From: Tolypeutes matacus
Taxonomy: Eukaryota; Chordata; Mammalia; Cingulata; Chlamyphoridae
Assembly (NCBI GenBank): GCA_026826555.1
Contig: JAKSZT010053766.1
Location: 434,596-498,595, forward strand
Reading direction: 5' to 3'
DNA: 64,000 bases
Below the pieces are notes generated by a model, which did not search any database, was not told the origin of the DNA, and was given only the letters and a program-made list of their open reading frames with translations. Made by a program: the position numbers and the translations under genes. Position 1 is the stretch's first letter; every line of letters begins with the position of its first letter. This document shows positions 13,612 to 26,100 of the stretch, one piece after another.

Positions 13612-13925
13612 TAGGCAATATCATGGCTTTTCAAAAATGTCCATTCCTAATCCCAGGAACCTTAGAATATTTTATGTCACATGGCAAGGGAGAATTAAAG
13701 TTGCTAACCAGCTGACCTTGAAATAAGATTATCTGATTGAGGCCAATGTAATCACAAGGATCCTTAAATGGGGAAACAGGCTCTAGAGCTTCCAGAAAGG
13801 AACTTCCTGTAGACACCTTGATTTGAGCCCAGAGAGGCCCACTTCAGACTTCTGACCTCCATAACTGTAAGATAATAAATTTGTGGTGATTTTTCACAGC
13901 AGCCAGAGGAAATTAATACAGAAAG
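13612..13925 (+). repeat. MaLR LTR fragment (MLT1-like)
   Basis: The words 'aatgtccattcctaatcccaggaac', 'gattgaggccaatgtaatcacaaggatcctta' and 'ccataactgtaagataataaatttgtg' occur in the order expected of an MLT1-type LTR. An AATAAA signal overlaps the last word, and the copy ends near 'gaaattaatac'. No internal region is attached on either side. Confidence 0.7.
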
Positions 13926-14805
13926 CTACTCTTCAGCGAAAACAAATCTGCTCACTGGGACAAAGACATGATAGCAAGCTTGTTGGTATAGGTATAGGCT
14001 CAGGGTAGAAAAATCATATCCTCTGACATTTTTTACTGTGGCTCAGATGTTGGTTGCTTGGGGCACTTGAAAGGAGCATATATGAGACATCTCTAGAGAG
14101 ACCTGCTCTCTCATTGTAGGCTGTGCAGAAAAACTCCCAGTGATGAAAAACCCTGCAATTTATATTATACTACACAGGAGGAAACAATTATTCTATAACC
14201 TAGAATAGGCAGACAAAGTAAACATCATGATTATATTCCCCAAGAATTTCACTGAACACAACTACTGAAGAGAGATAGCAATGCTGAGTGAATATAATTG
14301 CCACCTAGAACTCTACCGGGTTAAATAACTTCATCAAGGTGGCATGAAATCATGGGCATCAAGTTCTTCAGATTGTTCAAGAGATGGGTAGATATATTCA
14401 TTTAATAAAGTCTAAAATTAGTGCAGGGTGCCTTTTAAATTTTTAAGGCTACAGTTCCCAACATTGAAGGATCAGAACTCTTAAAGGTTATTAAGGGCTC
14501 CAATGATAACTATTAAAATTTACCATATTAGAAGTTAAACTGGGAAATATAAAAAAAATACAAATTTATTTTAAATAACAGTAATAAGCCTATTATATGC
14601 TAACATAATTAAAAAAAAATAACCATTTTCCAAAACAAAATTTATTGAAAAGTGTGGCATTGGGTTTTTTTGATTAAGAAAATATAACATTATTAAGGAA
14701 AATTTTGAAATACAGCATATCCTGCAAATTGAAAATCCTTCAAGAATTGCATAATTTGATGCTATCAGATCTAGACTTGTAAATTGTGTTTATGCTAGTC
14801 ATTCT
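13926..14805. other. Anonymous AT-rich DNA
   Basis: I recognise no repeat or gene here. It separates the MLT1-like LTR from the antisense L1 that begins at about 14806. Confidence 0.4.
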
Positions 14806-15434
14806 TTTTTTAAACAGTTTTATTCACACACAATACTATGCATCCAAAGTGTACAACCAATGGCTTTCAGTGTAATCAGAGTTGTGCATTCATCACCACA
14901 ATCAATTTTAGAACATTTTCATTGCTCCAAAAAGAAAAATCCCATATCTCTTGTATCCTCTCTATTTTGACACTTAGCATTAGTATAGTACCTTTGTTAA
15001 ATTGACGAAAGAATATCACATTACTATTAACTGTAGTCCGTAGTTTGCATTAGTTGTATTTTCCCTTATATGCCACCCTATTATTAACACTTGTAATAGC
15101 GATGTACAGTTCTTGTAGGTCATGGAAGAACATTCTTATATTTGTACTATAACCACAGTCATCATCCACAACAGGGTACCCTTTGTTACACAGTGCCATG
15201 TTTTATCCTCTAGCTTTCTTTCGGGTGACATACATGACCTTAAATTTCCCCTTTCACCCACAATCACACTGTTGCAGTTGGGCAGTTTGATGTAATTATG
15301 AATTCCAAGAATATAATTGGATCATGCTTGTAAACTGATCTGTTAATCTGGGCATGATTAAGTTATGATTAGGGCGTTGACTGGGCCATGTCAGTAGGGC
15401 GTTGAGCCCCACCCCTTGGTGGGTGGGAAATCAA

Positions 15435-15444
15435 ATATAAAAGG
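15435..15444 (+). promoter_or_regulatory. LTR TATA-like box
   Basis: 'atataaaagg' lies about 160 bp into the solo LTR and about 290 bp upstream of its AATAAA signal, the usual relative order in an LTR promoter. Activity cannot be judged from sequence. Confidence 0.5.
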
Positions 15445-15730
15445 CATGGCAAGAACAGAGTTGAAGCAGTTTTTGAGAAGCAGTTTTGATGTTGGAGAAG
15501 AGGCCACAGAAGAAGAGAAGTGAGCCGTTAGCCTGATAGTCTACAGCTGACCTTGTGGAGGAACCAGAAGAGCTAAGCCCAGAGAGAAACACAGCCCCGG
15601 GAAGAGAGGAACACAAGAAGCCTGAACCCTGGCAAACGTCGGCAGCTGTCTTGCTCCAACACATGGCAATGAACTTTGGTGAGAAGAAACTTAATGGTTT
15701 ATGGCCTGGTATCTGTGGACTTCTACCCCA

Positions 15731-15736
15731 AATAAA
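15731..15736 (+). terminator. LTR polyadenylation signal
   Basis: A canonical AATAAA lies about 85 bp before the 3' end of the solo LTR. Confidence 0.5.
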
Positions 15737-17800
15737 TACCCTTTATAAAGACCAACCCATTTTTGGTATTTCACATTAGCATCCCTTTGGCTGACTTATA
15801 CACACACCCAAAATTCGGCACTGTTAATTATACTAAAAATAATATGCTACCATAACCTCTATCCATTTCCAAACATTTACAATCAACCTGATTTAAAAAT
15901 CTGGATAAATTAAGCATCAGCTCCCCATTCTCTACCCTTATTCTATTTCCTGATAACCTATACTCTAGATTTTCACTCCATGAATTTGCTCATTGTAATT
16001 AGTTCATATTAGTAAGACCATAAAATATTTGTCCTTTTGTGTCTGACTTATTTACTCAACATAATATCCTCAAGGTTCATCCATGTTGTCGCATGCATCA
16101 GGACATCATTCCTTCTTAAAGCTGAATAATTTCCATTGTATGTATATACTATATTTTGTTTGTCCATTCATCGGTTGATGGACACTTGGGCTGTTTTCAT
16201 CTTTTGACAATCGTGAATAATGCCATTATAAACATCAGTGTGCAAATGTCTGTTCACATCCCTGCTTTCAGTTTTTCTGAGTATATCTAGTAGCGGGATT
16301 GTTGGATCATATGACAATTCTCTACTTAGCTTCCTATGGAACCTCCAAACTGTCTTCCACAGTGGCTGCACCATTCTACATTCCCAGCAGCAATAAATAA
16401 GAGCTCCTATTTATCCACATCCTTTCCAACACTTGTAGTTTTCTGGGTTTTTTTTTTTTTGTTGTTGTTGTTGTTTGTTTTTGTTTTTTAATAGTAGCCA
16501 TTCTACTGGGTGTGAAATGATATCTCATTGGGTTTTGATTTGCATTTCCCTAATAGTGATGTTGAGCATCTTTTCATGTGCTTTTTTGGCCATTTGTATT
16601 TCCTCTTTGGAAAAGTGGCTATTCAAGTCTTTTGGCCATTTTAAAAATTAGGTTGCTTTTCTTTTTACCATTGAGTTGTAGGATTTTTAAAATATATTCT
16701 GGATATTAGGCCCTTATTGGATATGGGGTTTCCAAATATTTTCTTCCATTGAATAGACTGCCTTTTCACTTTCTTGTTAAAGTCTTTTGAAGCACAAAAG
16801 TATTTAATTTTGAGGTGGTCCCCTTTTTCAATTTTTTCTATCATTGCTTGTGCTTTGGGTATAGTCTAAGAAAACACCACCTACCACAAGTTCTTGAAGA
16901 TGGTTCCCTACATTTCATTCTAGTTTTATGGTCCTGGCTCTTATATTTTGGTCTTTGATTCATTTTGACTTAATTTTTGTATAAATAATAATTTTTGTGT
17001 GAGATAGGGAACATTTTTCATTCTTTTGGATATGGATAGCCAGTACTGCCAGCACCATTTATTGAAAAGACTGTTCTGTCCCAGTTGAGTGGATATGGTA
17101 GCCTTGTCAAAATCAATTAACCATAGATAGAGGGTCTGTTGCTGAACTCTCAATTCAATTCCATTGATCAATATGTTTTTCTTTATGTGAGTACCATACT
17201 GTTTTGACCACTGTAACTTTGTAATATGCTTTAAAGTCAGGAAATAGTGTGAGTCCTCCAACTTTGTTCTTCTTTTTAAAGACATTTTTGGCTATTCAGT
17301 GTCCCTTACCTTTCCAAATAAATTTGATGATTGGTTTTTCCATTTCTGCAAAATAGGCTGTTGGAATTTTAATTGGGACTGCATTGAATCTGTAAATAAA
17401 TTTGGGTAGAATTGACATCCTAATGATATTTGCTCTTCTAATCCATGAACATGTAATGTCCTTCCATTTATTTACATCTTCTTTGATTTCTTTTAGCAAT
17501 GTTTTGTAGTTTTCTGTGTTCGAGTTCTTACATCCTTGGGTAAATTTATTCCTAGATATTTGATTCTTTAATTACTATAATAAATGGAATTTTTTCTTGA
17601 TTTCTTCCTCAGACTGCTCTTACTAGTGTATAGAAACACTATTGATTTTTGTGTATTGATCTTTTATCATGCCACTTGGCTGAACTCATTTATTAGCTCC
17701 AGTAGCTTTGTTGTAGATTTTCAGGACTTTCTGTAATAAATATAGGATCATGTCATCTGCAAATAGTGAAAGTTTTACTTCTTCCTTTCTGATCTGGATG

Positions 17801-18229
17801 GAGTAGCATTGTTTTACATGTTTGAAAATCTCTTTGATGTCTGACTTTACTGTCTGGCTGGATTTGTATATCTGCTCCTACATTTAATCTCTTGCTATAT
17901 CACACATTATCTAGTCTCTGGAACACTCTACTGTACCTTCATGAAATGAAGATGACAGAAGCAAATAATGCCCTAGCATTATTTTTAAAGTGTTTCAACT
18001 CCACAGGACCCCTCAAAACATCCTTGGAGATGCCCAGGGGTCCCCAGACTCAATTTGAAAAATCATACTTTGAGACTGAGATTATGTTATAGGATTAAAG
18101 AGTGTAGAAATGTGCTATGTATAAGAAAAATACTTGAAAGTAAAGGATGGAAAAAGATAAACCAAAAAATGTGTGTATATTTTCATCAAAAAAGGAAGAT
18201 TTTATGGCAAAATGCATCCAATATCAGAA
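17801..18229. other. Anonymous DNA between L1 and MaLR
   Basis: I recognise no gene or repeat. The short open frames here have no coding signature. Confidence 0.35.
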
Positions 18230-18589
18230 CACAATTCCACCAAGCTCTCTGCCATTTTATAACAAGGATTGTCTTTTTTCCAGGTACCAATAGTATCATC
18301 TCCTTTTAAGGCCTCAATGGAAACATCTTTAACATTCCTTTCTACCAACATTCTCTATGACAGAACATGTATTCTCTAGGATGATAAAAATTTTCTCTAT
18401 AGCTCTCACTTATTTTTGAGACCTCACCAGGCACACTTTTAATATTCATGTCTCTATCAAAGTCTCTTGAAAGTAAACCAGGCTTTTTCTATCTAGAGCC
18501 TTGAAATTCTACCCATTACCCAATTCTAACCACTTCCACATTTTTAGATATTTGTAATACTGCAGCCACTTTCCAGTACTAAAAAAAAC
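18230..18589 (-). repeat. MaLR internal fragment
   Basis: The sequence resembles, on the minus strand, the short non-coding internal part of MLT1/MST-type MaLR elements. It adjoins an MLT1-like LTR. Useful words are 'cattttataacaaggat', 'cctcaccaggcacac', 'acccattacccaattc' and 'cacatttttagatatttg'. The order fits a minus-strand element whose 5' LTR lies to the right. Confidence 0.55.
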
Positions 18590-19045
18590 ATCTTAGGTTG
18601 CCAGAACTGCTTTGATAAATATCACACAATAGGTTGACTTAACCAGGAAACATATATTGACTCATGCTATTAGAGGCCAGAGGTCCTAAATCAAGGTGTC
18701 AGCGAGGCCATGCTTTCTCTTGGAGTCTGTAGCATTCTGGTGTTGGCTTGCTGTAATCCTTGGACTTCTGTGATTTGCATCTCTGCCTCCATCACATGGT
18801 AATATCTTTGACCTCCTTTTGTGTTTTTCTCTGACTTCTGCTTTTTCTTTACAAGGTCTCCAGTAATACAGATTAAGGCTCATCCTAATTCAGTCTGGCC
18901 ACACCTAAATAGGATCTCTAAGTTCCTATTAACAAATGAGCTTGCACCTGAACTGATAATACATCTTCAAAGAATTCTAGTTACAAAGGGATTCATACCC
19001 ACAAAATGTTGGGGTACATGGTTTAATCTACCACTTACCTAACAA
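18590..19045 (-). repeat. MLT1-like MaLR LTR, minus strand
   Basis: Minus-strand LTR. The plus strand reads 'aggttgccagaactgc' at the LTR 3' end, then 'agaggccagaggtcc-aaatcaaggtgtca', and closes with 'aatctaccactta' at the LTR 5' end. It is much more diverged than the LTRs at 20636, 21515 and 51636. I take it as the 5' LTR of the fragment at 18230-18589. Confidence 0.6.
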
Positions 19046-19784
19046 TTAGGTAAAAAACTTAAAAAAAAACAAACAAAAAAAAACCATGTGGAACAATTAT
19101 AAAATATGACCACATTTTATATCACAAGAAAATCACAACACAAAAGAAATGATTTATATTATGTATGTATATAGTATCTCAATTCTTTTTGAAATCATAA
19201 TAAAAAGAAAATTAAAGTAGCTCAATATATATGAAAATTAAGAATTCAGACTACTAAACAGTATTGGGAGATGATTCACGGATTTATCATATTCCTTCAT
19301 GGTTTAAGCCTTCTGAGGATAGGGTATGTTTCAGCAGCAAACAGCTTTGTAAGCTAGAAATAGAGTATCTCTCTGGAGAGACTTAGAGGTGTACTTTCCC
19401 AGAGACATACCAGGAAAGTAAAGATAAAGCTCTCCCTTTCTACCTTCCTGTAAATTATTTATTTACATTTTAGTGTGATTAGTAATCTTTCTCCCTCTCT
19501 TTGAGAATGGGCATTGTGCTAGCAGCCTGATAAATGCTCAGACCTAATAATATCTGGCCTGCTTGTGGAAATTGAGATGTGGGGAACTGACCTACCATGT
19601 TGCTCTGGCTGCTGTTTTTCTGTGAGTGATAAATCATCTAGTCTATGACTCAGAGTCTTCTGTTCTTTTGTCAGTATGTACATATATGAAATTGTGGCAA
19701 CTCAACTTGTTAGCTTGCAAGTAGGGTAAAATATCAGACTTTTCACAGTTTGTGACAACAAATAGCTTATGTGTCAAAAAGAAA
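19046..19784. other. Anonymous AT-rich DNA
   Basis: I recognise no gene or repeat in this stretch. Confidence 0.35.
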
Positions 19785-20635
19785 TCACAATGTAATTTAG
19801 AAAGTACTCAATATTAAATAGTACTTGATGGCAAAAAATTGTGAAATGCTGCTAAAGTGTACTTAGAGGTAAGTTTATGATTTTAAATGCTTGCATTAGA
19901 AAAGAAGAAAAACTGAATTTTAATGAGCTATGTATGCAAATAAAAAATTTTTTTAAAGAATAAAAGAGTCAGCTCACAGAACACAAAAGTAGGGAAAAGA
20001 TAAGAGCTGAAACAAATTTTCTTCAAAACTAAAATTGAATTGAGAAGATCAATATAATTAAAAGCAGCTTCTTTTTAATTATTTTAAAATTTTTAACAGT
20101 TATTGAGGCATAATTTAAAAATCTGCTTTTAAAAAACAACTAATAAAACAGATAAATATATAGCAAGATGATTAAGCAAAAAAAAAATAGCAAGCACAGT
20201 TTAACAATATTAAGAATAAAAAAGGAGCACATAGAAGAAAATTTAAAATATATTATAGGACTACAATGGGCACCTTTATGCCAATAAATATGAAAACTTA
20301 GATGAAATAGGCAGTTTTCTACATATTCTGAGGGGCTCTGAAGCACAGAGGTTTCTACTGTGGCCTTCACATGTTCTTATTCCTGTAGCCCTCTGTTCCG
20401 TACCTTCTTGCACAAGACTTTAACCCTTCCTGTCTCCTCCTTTTGATAAAAATCCAGATGTCCAAACAATGGCTGCTAAAGCATTAGCAAGAACAGTTCC
20501 CCAAAGTAGTTTAATTTCACCAAACTTCCTCCTGCTAAAGCCCTATAAAAAATGCCACCTTCTTTCTCCAAGTTAGAATGCTCCTTTTGGGACCTTTTTA
20601 TGACTGGCATTTTCTAATAAAAAATATTTTCATTT

Positions 20636-21290
20636 CCTAGGCTGCTTAAAGCAAATAAAATGAAATGGTTCAAATTAAACAATGGGAATTTATTCACTTA
20701 TAGTTTTGAGGCCGAGAAAATGTCCAAATGAAGGAATCATAAAGGTGATGCTTTCTTCCTCAAGACCAGCTGCCAGTAGTCCTTGGCTTTTCTGTCTCGT
20801 GGCAAGGCACGTGGCAGCATCTGCTGGTCTCTCCCTTTTCCTTTGGGCTTCGTTGATTTCAGCTCCTTGCTTCTGTGGTTTTCTTTTTCACTTTCTGTAT
20901 TTATTCTGCTTATAAAGGACTCCAATAAGAAGATAAATGAGGTCAGTGACACATTAACTGAAGTAGCCTCATCAAAAGATCCAACTTACAGTGGGTCCAT
21001 ACCCACAGGAATGGATTAAATTCCATTTCATTCCCTAGACCTTATATGGGAAGCTGGCACTCAATCACTGAGCCACATCAGCTCCCCTGAGTTGGTTTTT
21101 TCATTTGTTTTGCTTGTTGTTTGTTTTTGTGTGAGTGTGTTTTGTTTTGTTTTTAGGAGGCACCAGGGACTGAACCTGGGACCTCCCATGTGGGAAGCAG
21201 GCACTCAACTGCTTGAGCCACATCTGCTCCCCTGGATTAAATTTAAGAACATGTCTTTCTGGGGTACATAAAGCTTCAAACCACCATAAA
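20636..21290 (-). mobile_element. MaLR-type LTR, minus strand, carrying a SINE
   Basis: This minus-strand LTR is homologous to those at 21515-21964 and 51636-52076, and to the plus-strand copies at 37088 and 37938. Shared words include 'gttttgaggc-gagaaaatgtccaa', 'tttctgtctcgtggcaaggca', 'ataaaggactccaat' and 'cccacaggaatgga'. In the sense direction it runs from TG-'gtttgaa' to an AATAAA-like 3' part. A SINE at 21023-21232 splits it, with LTR sequence resuming at 21244. Confidence 0.7.
21023..21232 (-). mobile_element. Two-headed tRNA-derived SINE (DAS-like), minus strand
   Basis: The element is flanked by a perfect 11-bp duplication, 'tggattaaatt', at 21012-21022 and 21233-21243. Read on the minus strand it starts 'ggggagcagatgtggctcaa', followed by a B-box-like 'ggttcagtccc' (21166-21176 on the plus strand) and 'ggtgcctccta'. 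After a T/G-rich linker a second head follows in the same orientation ('ggggagctgatgtggctca', near 21065-21085) with a degenerate B box. SINEs of this kind are transcribed by RNA polymerase III and mobilised by L1. The DAS name is from memory of armadillo SINEs. Confidence 0.8.
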
Positions 21291-21514
21291 AAGTTATGCT
21301 AATTATGCTCTGGTTAGTTTTCCAATACAATATAAAAATTATCTCAACAAGAAAAAGTAAATAATAGATTTTAAAACATTTACTGGCATCCCCTCCCACT
21401 ACCCAATGGTTGATAAACTAGTTCTAACAACATTTGTGGAACACACAAATCCATTCACAAAATGTTTTAGAGAATAGAAAAGAAGAGGAATGCACTTAAA
21501 TCATTTAATATGCT

Positions 21515-21964
21515 AGGCTGCTGAAATTGCAATATACCGGAATGGGTTGCCTTTTACAAGGGGGATTTATTAATTTGCAAGCTTACAGTTTTGAGGCTGA
21601 GAAAAATGTCCAAATCAAGGCATCATCAGGCAATGCTTTCTCCCAGCTGCTGGTGATCCTGGACTCCTACTTCACATGGCAAGGCACATGGCAGCATCCG
21701 CTGGTCTCTCCCTACTCTTGTAGATTTTATTGCTTTCAGCTTCTGGCTTCCTCTGGCTTTCCTCTGTGCATCTGTGTTTCTCTCTGTATTCATCCTATGT
21801 ATAAAGCACTCCAGTAAGAGGATTAAGACCCACCCTGGGTCATGCCTTACTGAAGTAACCTAATTAAAACATCCCACCTACAATAGGTTCACACCCACAG
21901 GAATGGATTAGCTCTAAGGACATGATTTTTCTGAGGTTCATAAAAGCCTCAAACTACCACATAA
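21515..21964 (-). mobile_element. MaLR-type LTR, minus strand
   Basis: This is a near-complete minus-strand LTR. The plus strand starts 'ctaggctgctgaaattgca' and ends 'cctcaaactaccaca', so the sense strand begins with TG and ends near 'cagcctag'. It parallels 20636-21290 word for word over most of its length. It has no internal region and lies within the ancient L1. Confidence 0.7.
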
Positions 21965-22349
21965 GGCTAGCATAACCCTAACATCAAAGCAAATCAAGGA
22001 TTATACAAGAAAAGAAAATTATGGACCAATATAATTTGTGTATATACATATGCAAAAATTCTTAACAAAATATCAGCACACAGAATCCAGAAATGTATTA
22101 TAAAATTATTATATCATTATCAATTCACATTTACTCCTGTAATACAAGAATAATTTAAAATAAAATATCTAATATAGTTATTTTATTCATTATTTTAACA
22201 TATTAAAAGAGAAAAAGATATGATTGTTTAGTAGATTAAACATTAAGCATTTGACTATATACAATACTTTATCTTCCTACCTTCTTAGTGCCCTTACAAT
22301 CTATTCTCTATCCAGGTGCCTGAACTTTTTAAAAATATATATGTCATAT

Positions 22350-22880
22350 TATGCTATTTCTCATCATAAAATCTTCTTAAATCTTACTAGGCCACTCGGC
22401 ATAAAATCTCCAAACCTTACCATGGCCTTCAAGATCCATCCTAATGAGTCAGTACCTCCCAGCTCCCCTCTTCCCTTCTCCTCTCACTCTCTCCTTCCCT
22501 CACTCCACCCTGCTATGATAGCCTCCTTGCTGTTTGTTTGACATGTGGAGTACATGTGGAATACCCTACTGCTTTAGGAGGGATGGACTGTCTTTCCACA
22601 AACAACTTCCTAACCATATTACCTCACTTCATTCAGATTGCTCTGCTCAAATATCTTTTAATCTGAGGATCTCTGACTCCCTGTACAAAATAGTTCTGTT
22701 CCCTATCCCTGTCCATCACCTTACTCTGAGATATTTTTCTTCTCAATACTTAAGAAGAAAAATACGTGAGTCACTAGAACTAAGCTCCATGAGCCTTTTG
22801 GTCATTGCTATATCCTTAGAGGCAAAAACCGTGCCTAGTTCATGGTACGTTTTTTATAAATATCTACCGAATACAGAAAT
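22350..22880 (-). repeat. L2 LINE 3' end, minus strand
   Basis: The reverse complement carries the L2 3' region. On the plus strand the words are 'ggccttcaagatccatcc', 'ctcactctctccttccctcactcca', 'taagctccatgagcc' and 'gtgcctagttcatggtacg', with a final 'taaatatctaccgaat'. These follow the usual L2 order. The two open frames of 96-121 codons here are incidental. Confidence 0.65.
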
Positions 22881-22914
22881 TCGTAGCAAGAAAAAATAAA
22901 TTCTTTGCATAAAC

Positions 22915-23125
22915 AATAAATAACATTAACTTGAATCCTCACAACAACTTTACAATGTAAGGTTATAGTTGAAGAAATGGAACCTTAAAGATGTTAAGTA
23001 ACTTGATGAAGGTAACATGGGCTTAAAGGTAAGTTTCAAGCCCATAATTGTTTGGCTCCAGAGTCCATTCTCTTCCCACCCTACCATAATGTTTCTTATC
23101 GAAGGAGTAGTGAGAGTTAAACCCT
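22915..23125 (+). repeat. MIR SINE
   Basis: The order is MIR-like: 'aatcctcacaacaactttacaatgtaaggt', 'ttgaagaaatggaaccttaaagatgttaagtaacttg' and 'tttggctccagagtccattctc'. Confidence 0.8.
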
Positions 23126-23149
23126 GCCACCTTCTCAGCAACAGTTTTT

Positions 23150-26100
23150 TTTAGACAGAAAATTCCCCAGATCACTATAGTCTCTCCACATACACTCTCT
23201 GAGTAGGCAGAAGATGAATTAACTTAATCTTGACAATTAAAGACTCAAAAGTGGCTAAATTCCTAATAGGATTATAATAGATGGCTAACATCTATTTTTG
23301 CCATGAAGACATTATTGATCTAGGGGTAGGCTAGCACTTTCATGGATGTTAGATATTTCATAAAGTGTACTAACTTAACCTCCATAAAGCTGAAGGTTAA
23401 AATTGTAGCCTCTCACAACCTTATGTTTCCATTGAAAAGCTTCCTAATAAAGATTAAGTGAGTTAATTTTCTGGGAAGTAATTAAAATACTTTAGGATTC
23501 TGAATTAACTTTTTGAAGGTGTTAAGACAATTTATTGCACTATTTGTGAAATATTGCTTGGGTGACTGTGCAGATCCTGTACTTTTCAAAATGTCATGCT
23601 TGCTAAGGAGGAGTGAGTAAAGAAGTAAGATTGCCTTCTCAGAGCTAAATTATTAAATCAATTCATGCTGAATTAAAGCATAGATATTCAAGAAGTCACT
23701 TTAAATGAATCTGTCATCTCTGAGATTGTTTCCATATGATATTTTTCATGATTATATGTTACTATTTTATGTCTTTACAGATTTAATAATTTTCTATTGT
23801 CTGCAGTATATTTTGGACGCTATGTTATTGAGAATCTGGATGTTCTTGTCTTCCTGTGAAGATCATTGAATTTTGTACTGATGAGTAGTAAATTTACTGG
23901 AGCATCAGCTTGATCCTGTTGAGGCTTAGTTTTCACCTATATTTGGGTGGGTCTAGGAAAGCCTTTCCCTAGCAGTAGTATAACCCTCTTGCGGCATAAT
24001 CTTTTTAAGCTCTCAACTGACTGCCTAAGATGTTCAGCAAGTTTTCTCCACTTTAAATGGGTGGAACTCAATTGTTTCTCTGCACTATATCTGTCTATTT
24101 GTTGACTCTAAGCATTTACTTAGCTTCATATTATATGTCTGGCACTGGGGTGGAACAGAAATGACTTCTTCTAGAGGATGACAGTGGAAAAAAAAAGGAA
24201 AATAGTCCAGTGGATTGAAAAAGGTAATTATCTTAGTATTTGACAATAATTTTTTTAGTGGCTGATATAAGTTTTAGTGAAGCAGAAGGGAAGGAATGGG
24301 AATGAGAACAAACCATCCACAAAACCTCTCTCAGCTGCCTAGTTGAAGTCACAGAAATGGGAAAAATGACACACACCAATTGGCACCTACTTATTTGACC
24401 TTGACACATTTTGCCCCACTTACTTTTTGATCCTTATTTTCTCTCTGCAATTTTAATTTTGTACATGATATTCAAAGCAAACATAAGTGCATGGAAGATG
24501 AAAGTACTTTGTTTCATTGAATCAAAGAACTGTCAGCCTAAGACATACCATTATTTTATGTATCACTATAAATAAAATAGGGTCACTTAAACTATGTCAC
24601 TGCATCCGTTCTAAAATAGATCCCAATTTCAGAGATATGAATTTTAATTTTTATAAAAGTGTATCTTAGAATTGGTGAGTAGTATTAATAGGATTATAAT
24701 ATATTTACTCTGGACATATATTGAAATATTCAATTACATAAGAGGATTCATAGTGAGCATTAAAGGTAGAAACGGCACAAATTTAAACTGACTACAAAAG
24801 CTACACAAAGCAAAACTACATAATCTGAAAGGGGAAATTTAGACTTGGTAGAGTTTATGACTGCAAAAGAACACTCAAAAAACAAAAGCTAGAAGATGTA
24901 AAATTGATTATGAGAAAAAAATAACTGATGATTCAAAGTAAAACGTTTACAGAAAAGAATTGATACACGGTGAAAATTTCAAATAAAATTCCAATGTAGG
25001 TTTAATTCTTATTTAAGTACATATATTTATAAACAAAATGTCAAAGCATCCTCAGGATTAAAACAGTTAATAAAAGGAGGCTAGCAAAGCAACTTATGTC
25101 TATGCAAAATATATCTAAAATAAGTTCTACATTGTTTACAGAATTTTGATAGTTTCTAAAACTTTTATTATCAATATTCTTTCAATCTTCTCAGTGATAG
25201 TCAAAACCACAGCTATAGGGTTAGATGCTACAAAAATGTTAAAAGCAATTTACAAATGTGCTGATAGTCATATCAAAGTATATTAGCATTCCTTGTTTAA
25301 AATTCTTTTCATGTCTAGTATAAGTTTATCTTTTATGGAATAACTCACAGGAAAATATTCATTTGCAAAATAAATTTGTATCAGCATCAAAGTTACCTGG
25401 TAGCTAATCAACAGAGAAAAGCAAGGTCCCTTGCGGCAAGTAGGACTATTGTGACATGATAAATTCCGAGACACCACCTCAGCTTGAATCTTGTTTTAGA
25501 AAAGATATTTCCCATCTTTCTTAAGTCCTTCATCCTGCTAGAGAACAAGTAAAGCTACCTAATTTTCTACAAAATTAAAATCAGATGGAGACAAAGTCCC
25601 AGCATTCCCAATCTCAGGATGAAAATTAACCTTGTTGAAGCTGTTTAGTGTGAAAGATAGGACATGAGTGAGGGGAAGTGATGATTTAAAAAAAACGGGG
25701 GGGGGGGGTATTAAATGCATACCTTAGATTTAGACTCTGTAAGAAGAGAAGCCGTGTTTGCACATTTTTAACTATATGGTCATGAAACTGCAAAGGCTCT
25801 AGAGAATGTGATATAGAACTGCTTCTTGTTGCATAAGTTGAAAATGAAATCTAGTTCGCTGCTTTCAATTCAGCACTTTCCCCACAATTCTAAGCACTAA
25901 CTAGATGTGTGTTTAAAAGGGCATTTGTCATTGGACCATCCAGGGACCCCATGCCATTTGTGTGTTTAAATGGCTCATACCCCAGTGTGTCTGAAAAGAA
26001 ATAAAACCAAGTCAATATATCAAAGAATGTATCCTTGATCCTTCTAAACCTCCTCTACCAATTTCTTCATAAAGCTATCCTGCTTTTCTAAAAGGGAAAA

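Larger units (their letters stand above)
15273..15820 (+). mobile_element. Solo LTR, probably ERV-L/MaLR class, inserted in the L1
   Basis: The segment begins TG (15273) and ends CA (15820). It is flanked by 'cactgt' at 15267-15272 and again at 15819-15824, and the L1 sequence continues across it. The inside looks like a retroviral LTR in the plus sense: a CACCCC-type box at 15409-15415, a TATA-like 'atataaaagg' at 15435-15444, and an AATAAA signal at 15731-15736. No internal proviral DNA remains, so recombination between two LTRs is the usual explanation. The exact boundary is uncertain by a few bases because the end and the duplication overlap. Confidence 0.7.
14806..17800 (-). mobile_element. 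5'-truncated L1, minus strand, split by an LTR
   Basis: Positions 14806-15272 and 15821-16140 are the reverse complement of an L1 3' UTR. Positions 16140-17800 are the reverse complement of the ORF2 C-terminal half. Conceptual fragments read Met-Val-Gln-Pro-Leu-Trp at 16374 going left, and Ser-Leu-Phe-Asn-Lys-Trp-Cys-Trp near 17060. Both match the ORF2 C-terminal region of the copies at 35179-35800 and 57237-58600. The copy runs out just after sequence equivalent to the RT catalytic box ('atcatgtcatctgcaaatag' at about 17749-17768). Stops and indels are frequent. A solo LTR interrupts the 3' UTR part. Confidence 0.8.
19785..22250 (+). repeat. Ancient L1 ORF2 pieces, interrupted
   Basis: Three parts can be matched to L1 ORF2 in order. 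19785-20060 matches the linker after the endonuclease ('cttgcattagaaaagaagaaa', 'gaagatcaatataattaaa'). 20125-20310 matches the region just before the RT ('gactacaatgggcacctttatgccaataaatatgaaaa'). 21965-22250 matches the RT start ('aagaaaagaaaattatggaccaatat', then 'gcaaaaattcttaacaaaat'). Two MaLR LTRs were later inserted between the second and third parts. No frame is open. Confidence 0.55.

Noticed and set aside
15555..15779. Open frame of 74 codons in the solo LTR
   Set aside because: LTR sequence of this class is non-coding. The frame includes the AATAAA signal and has no homologous domain I recognise.
25697..25708. Run of 12 G
   Set aside because: A single homopolymer without a partner run; a simple-sequence feature and possibly length-uncertain.
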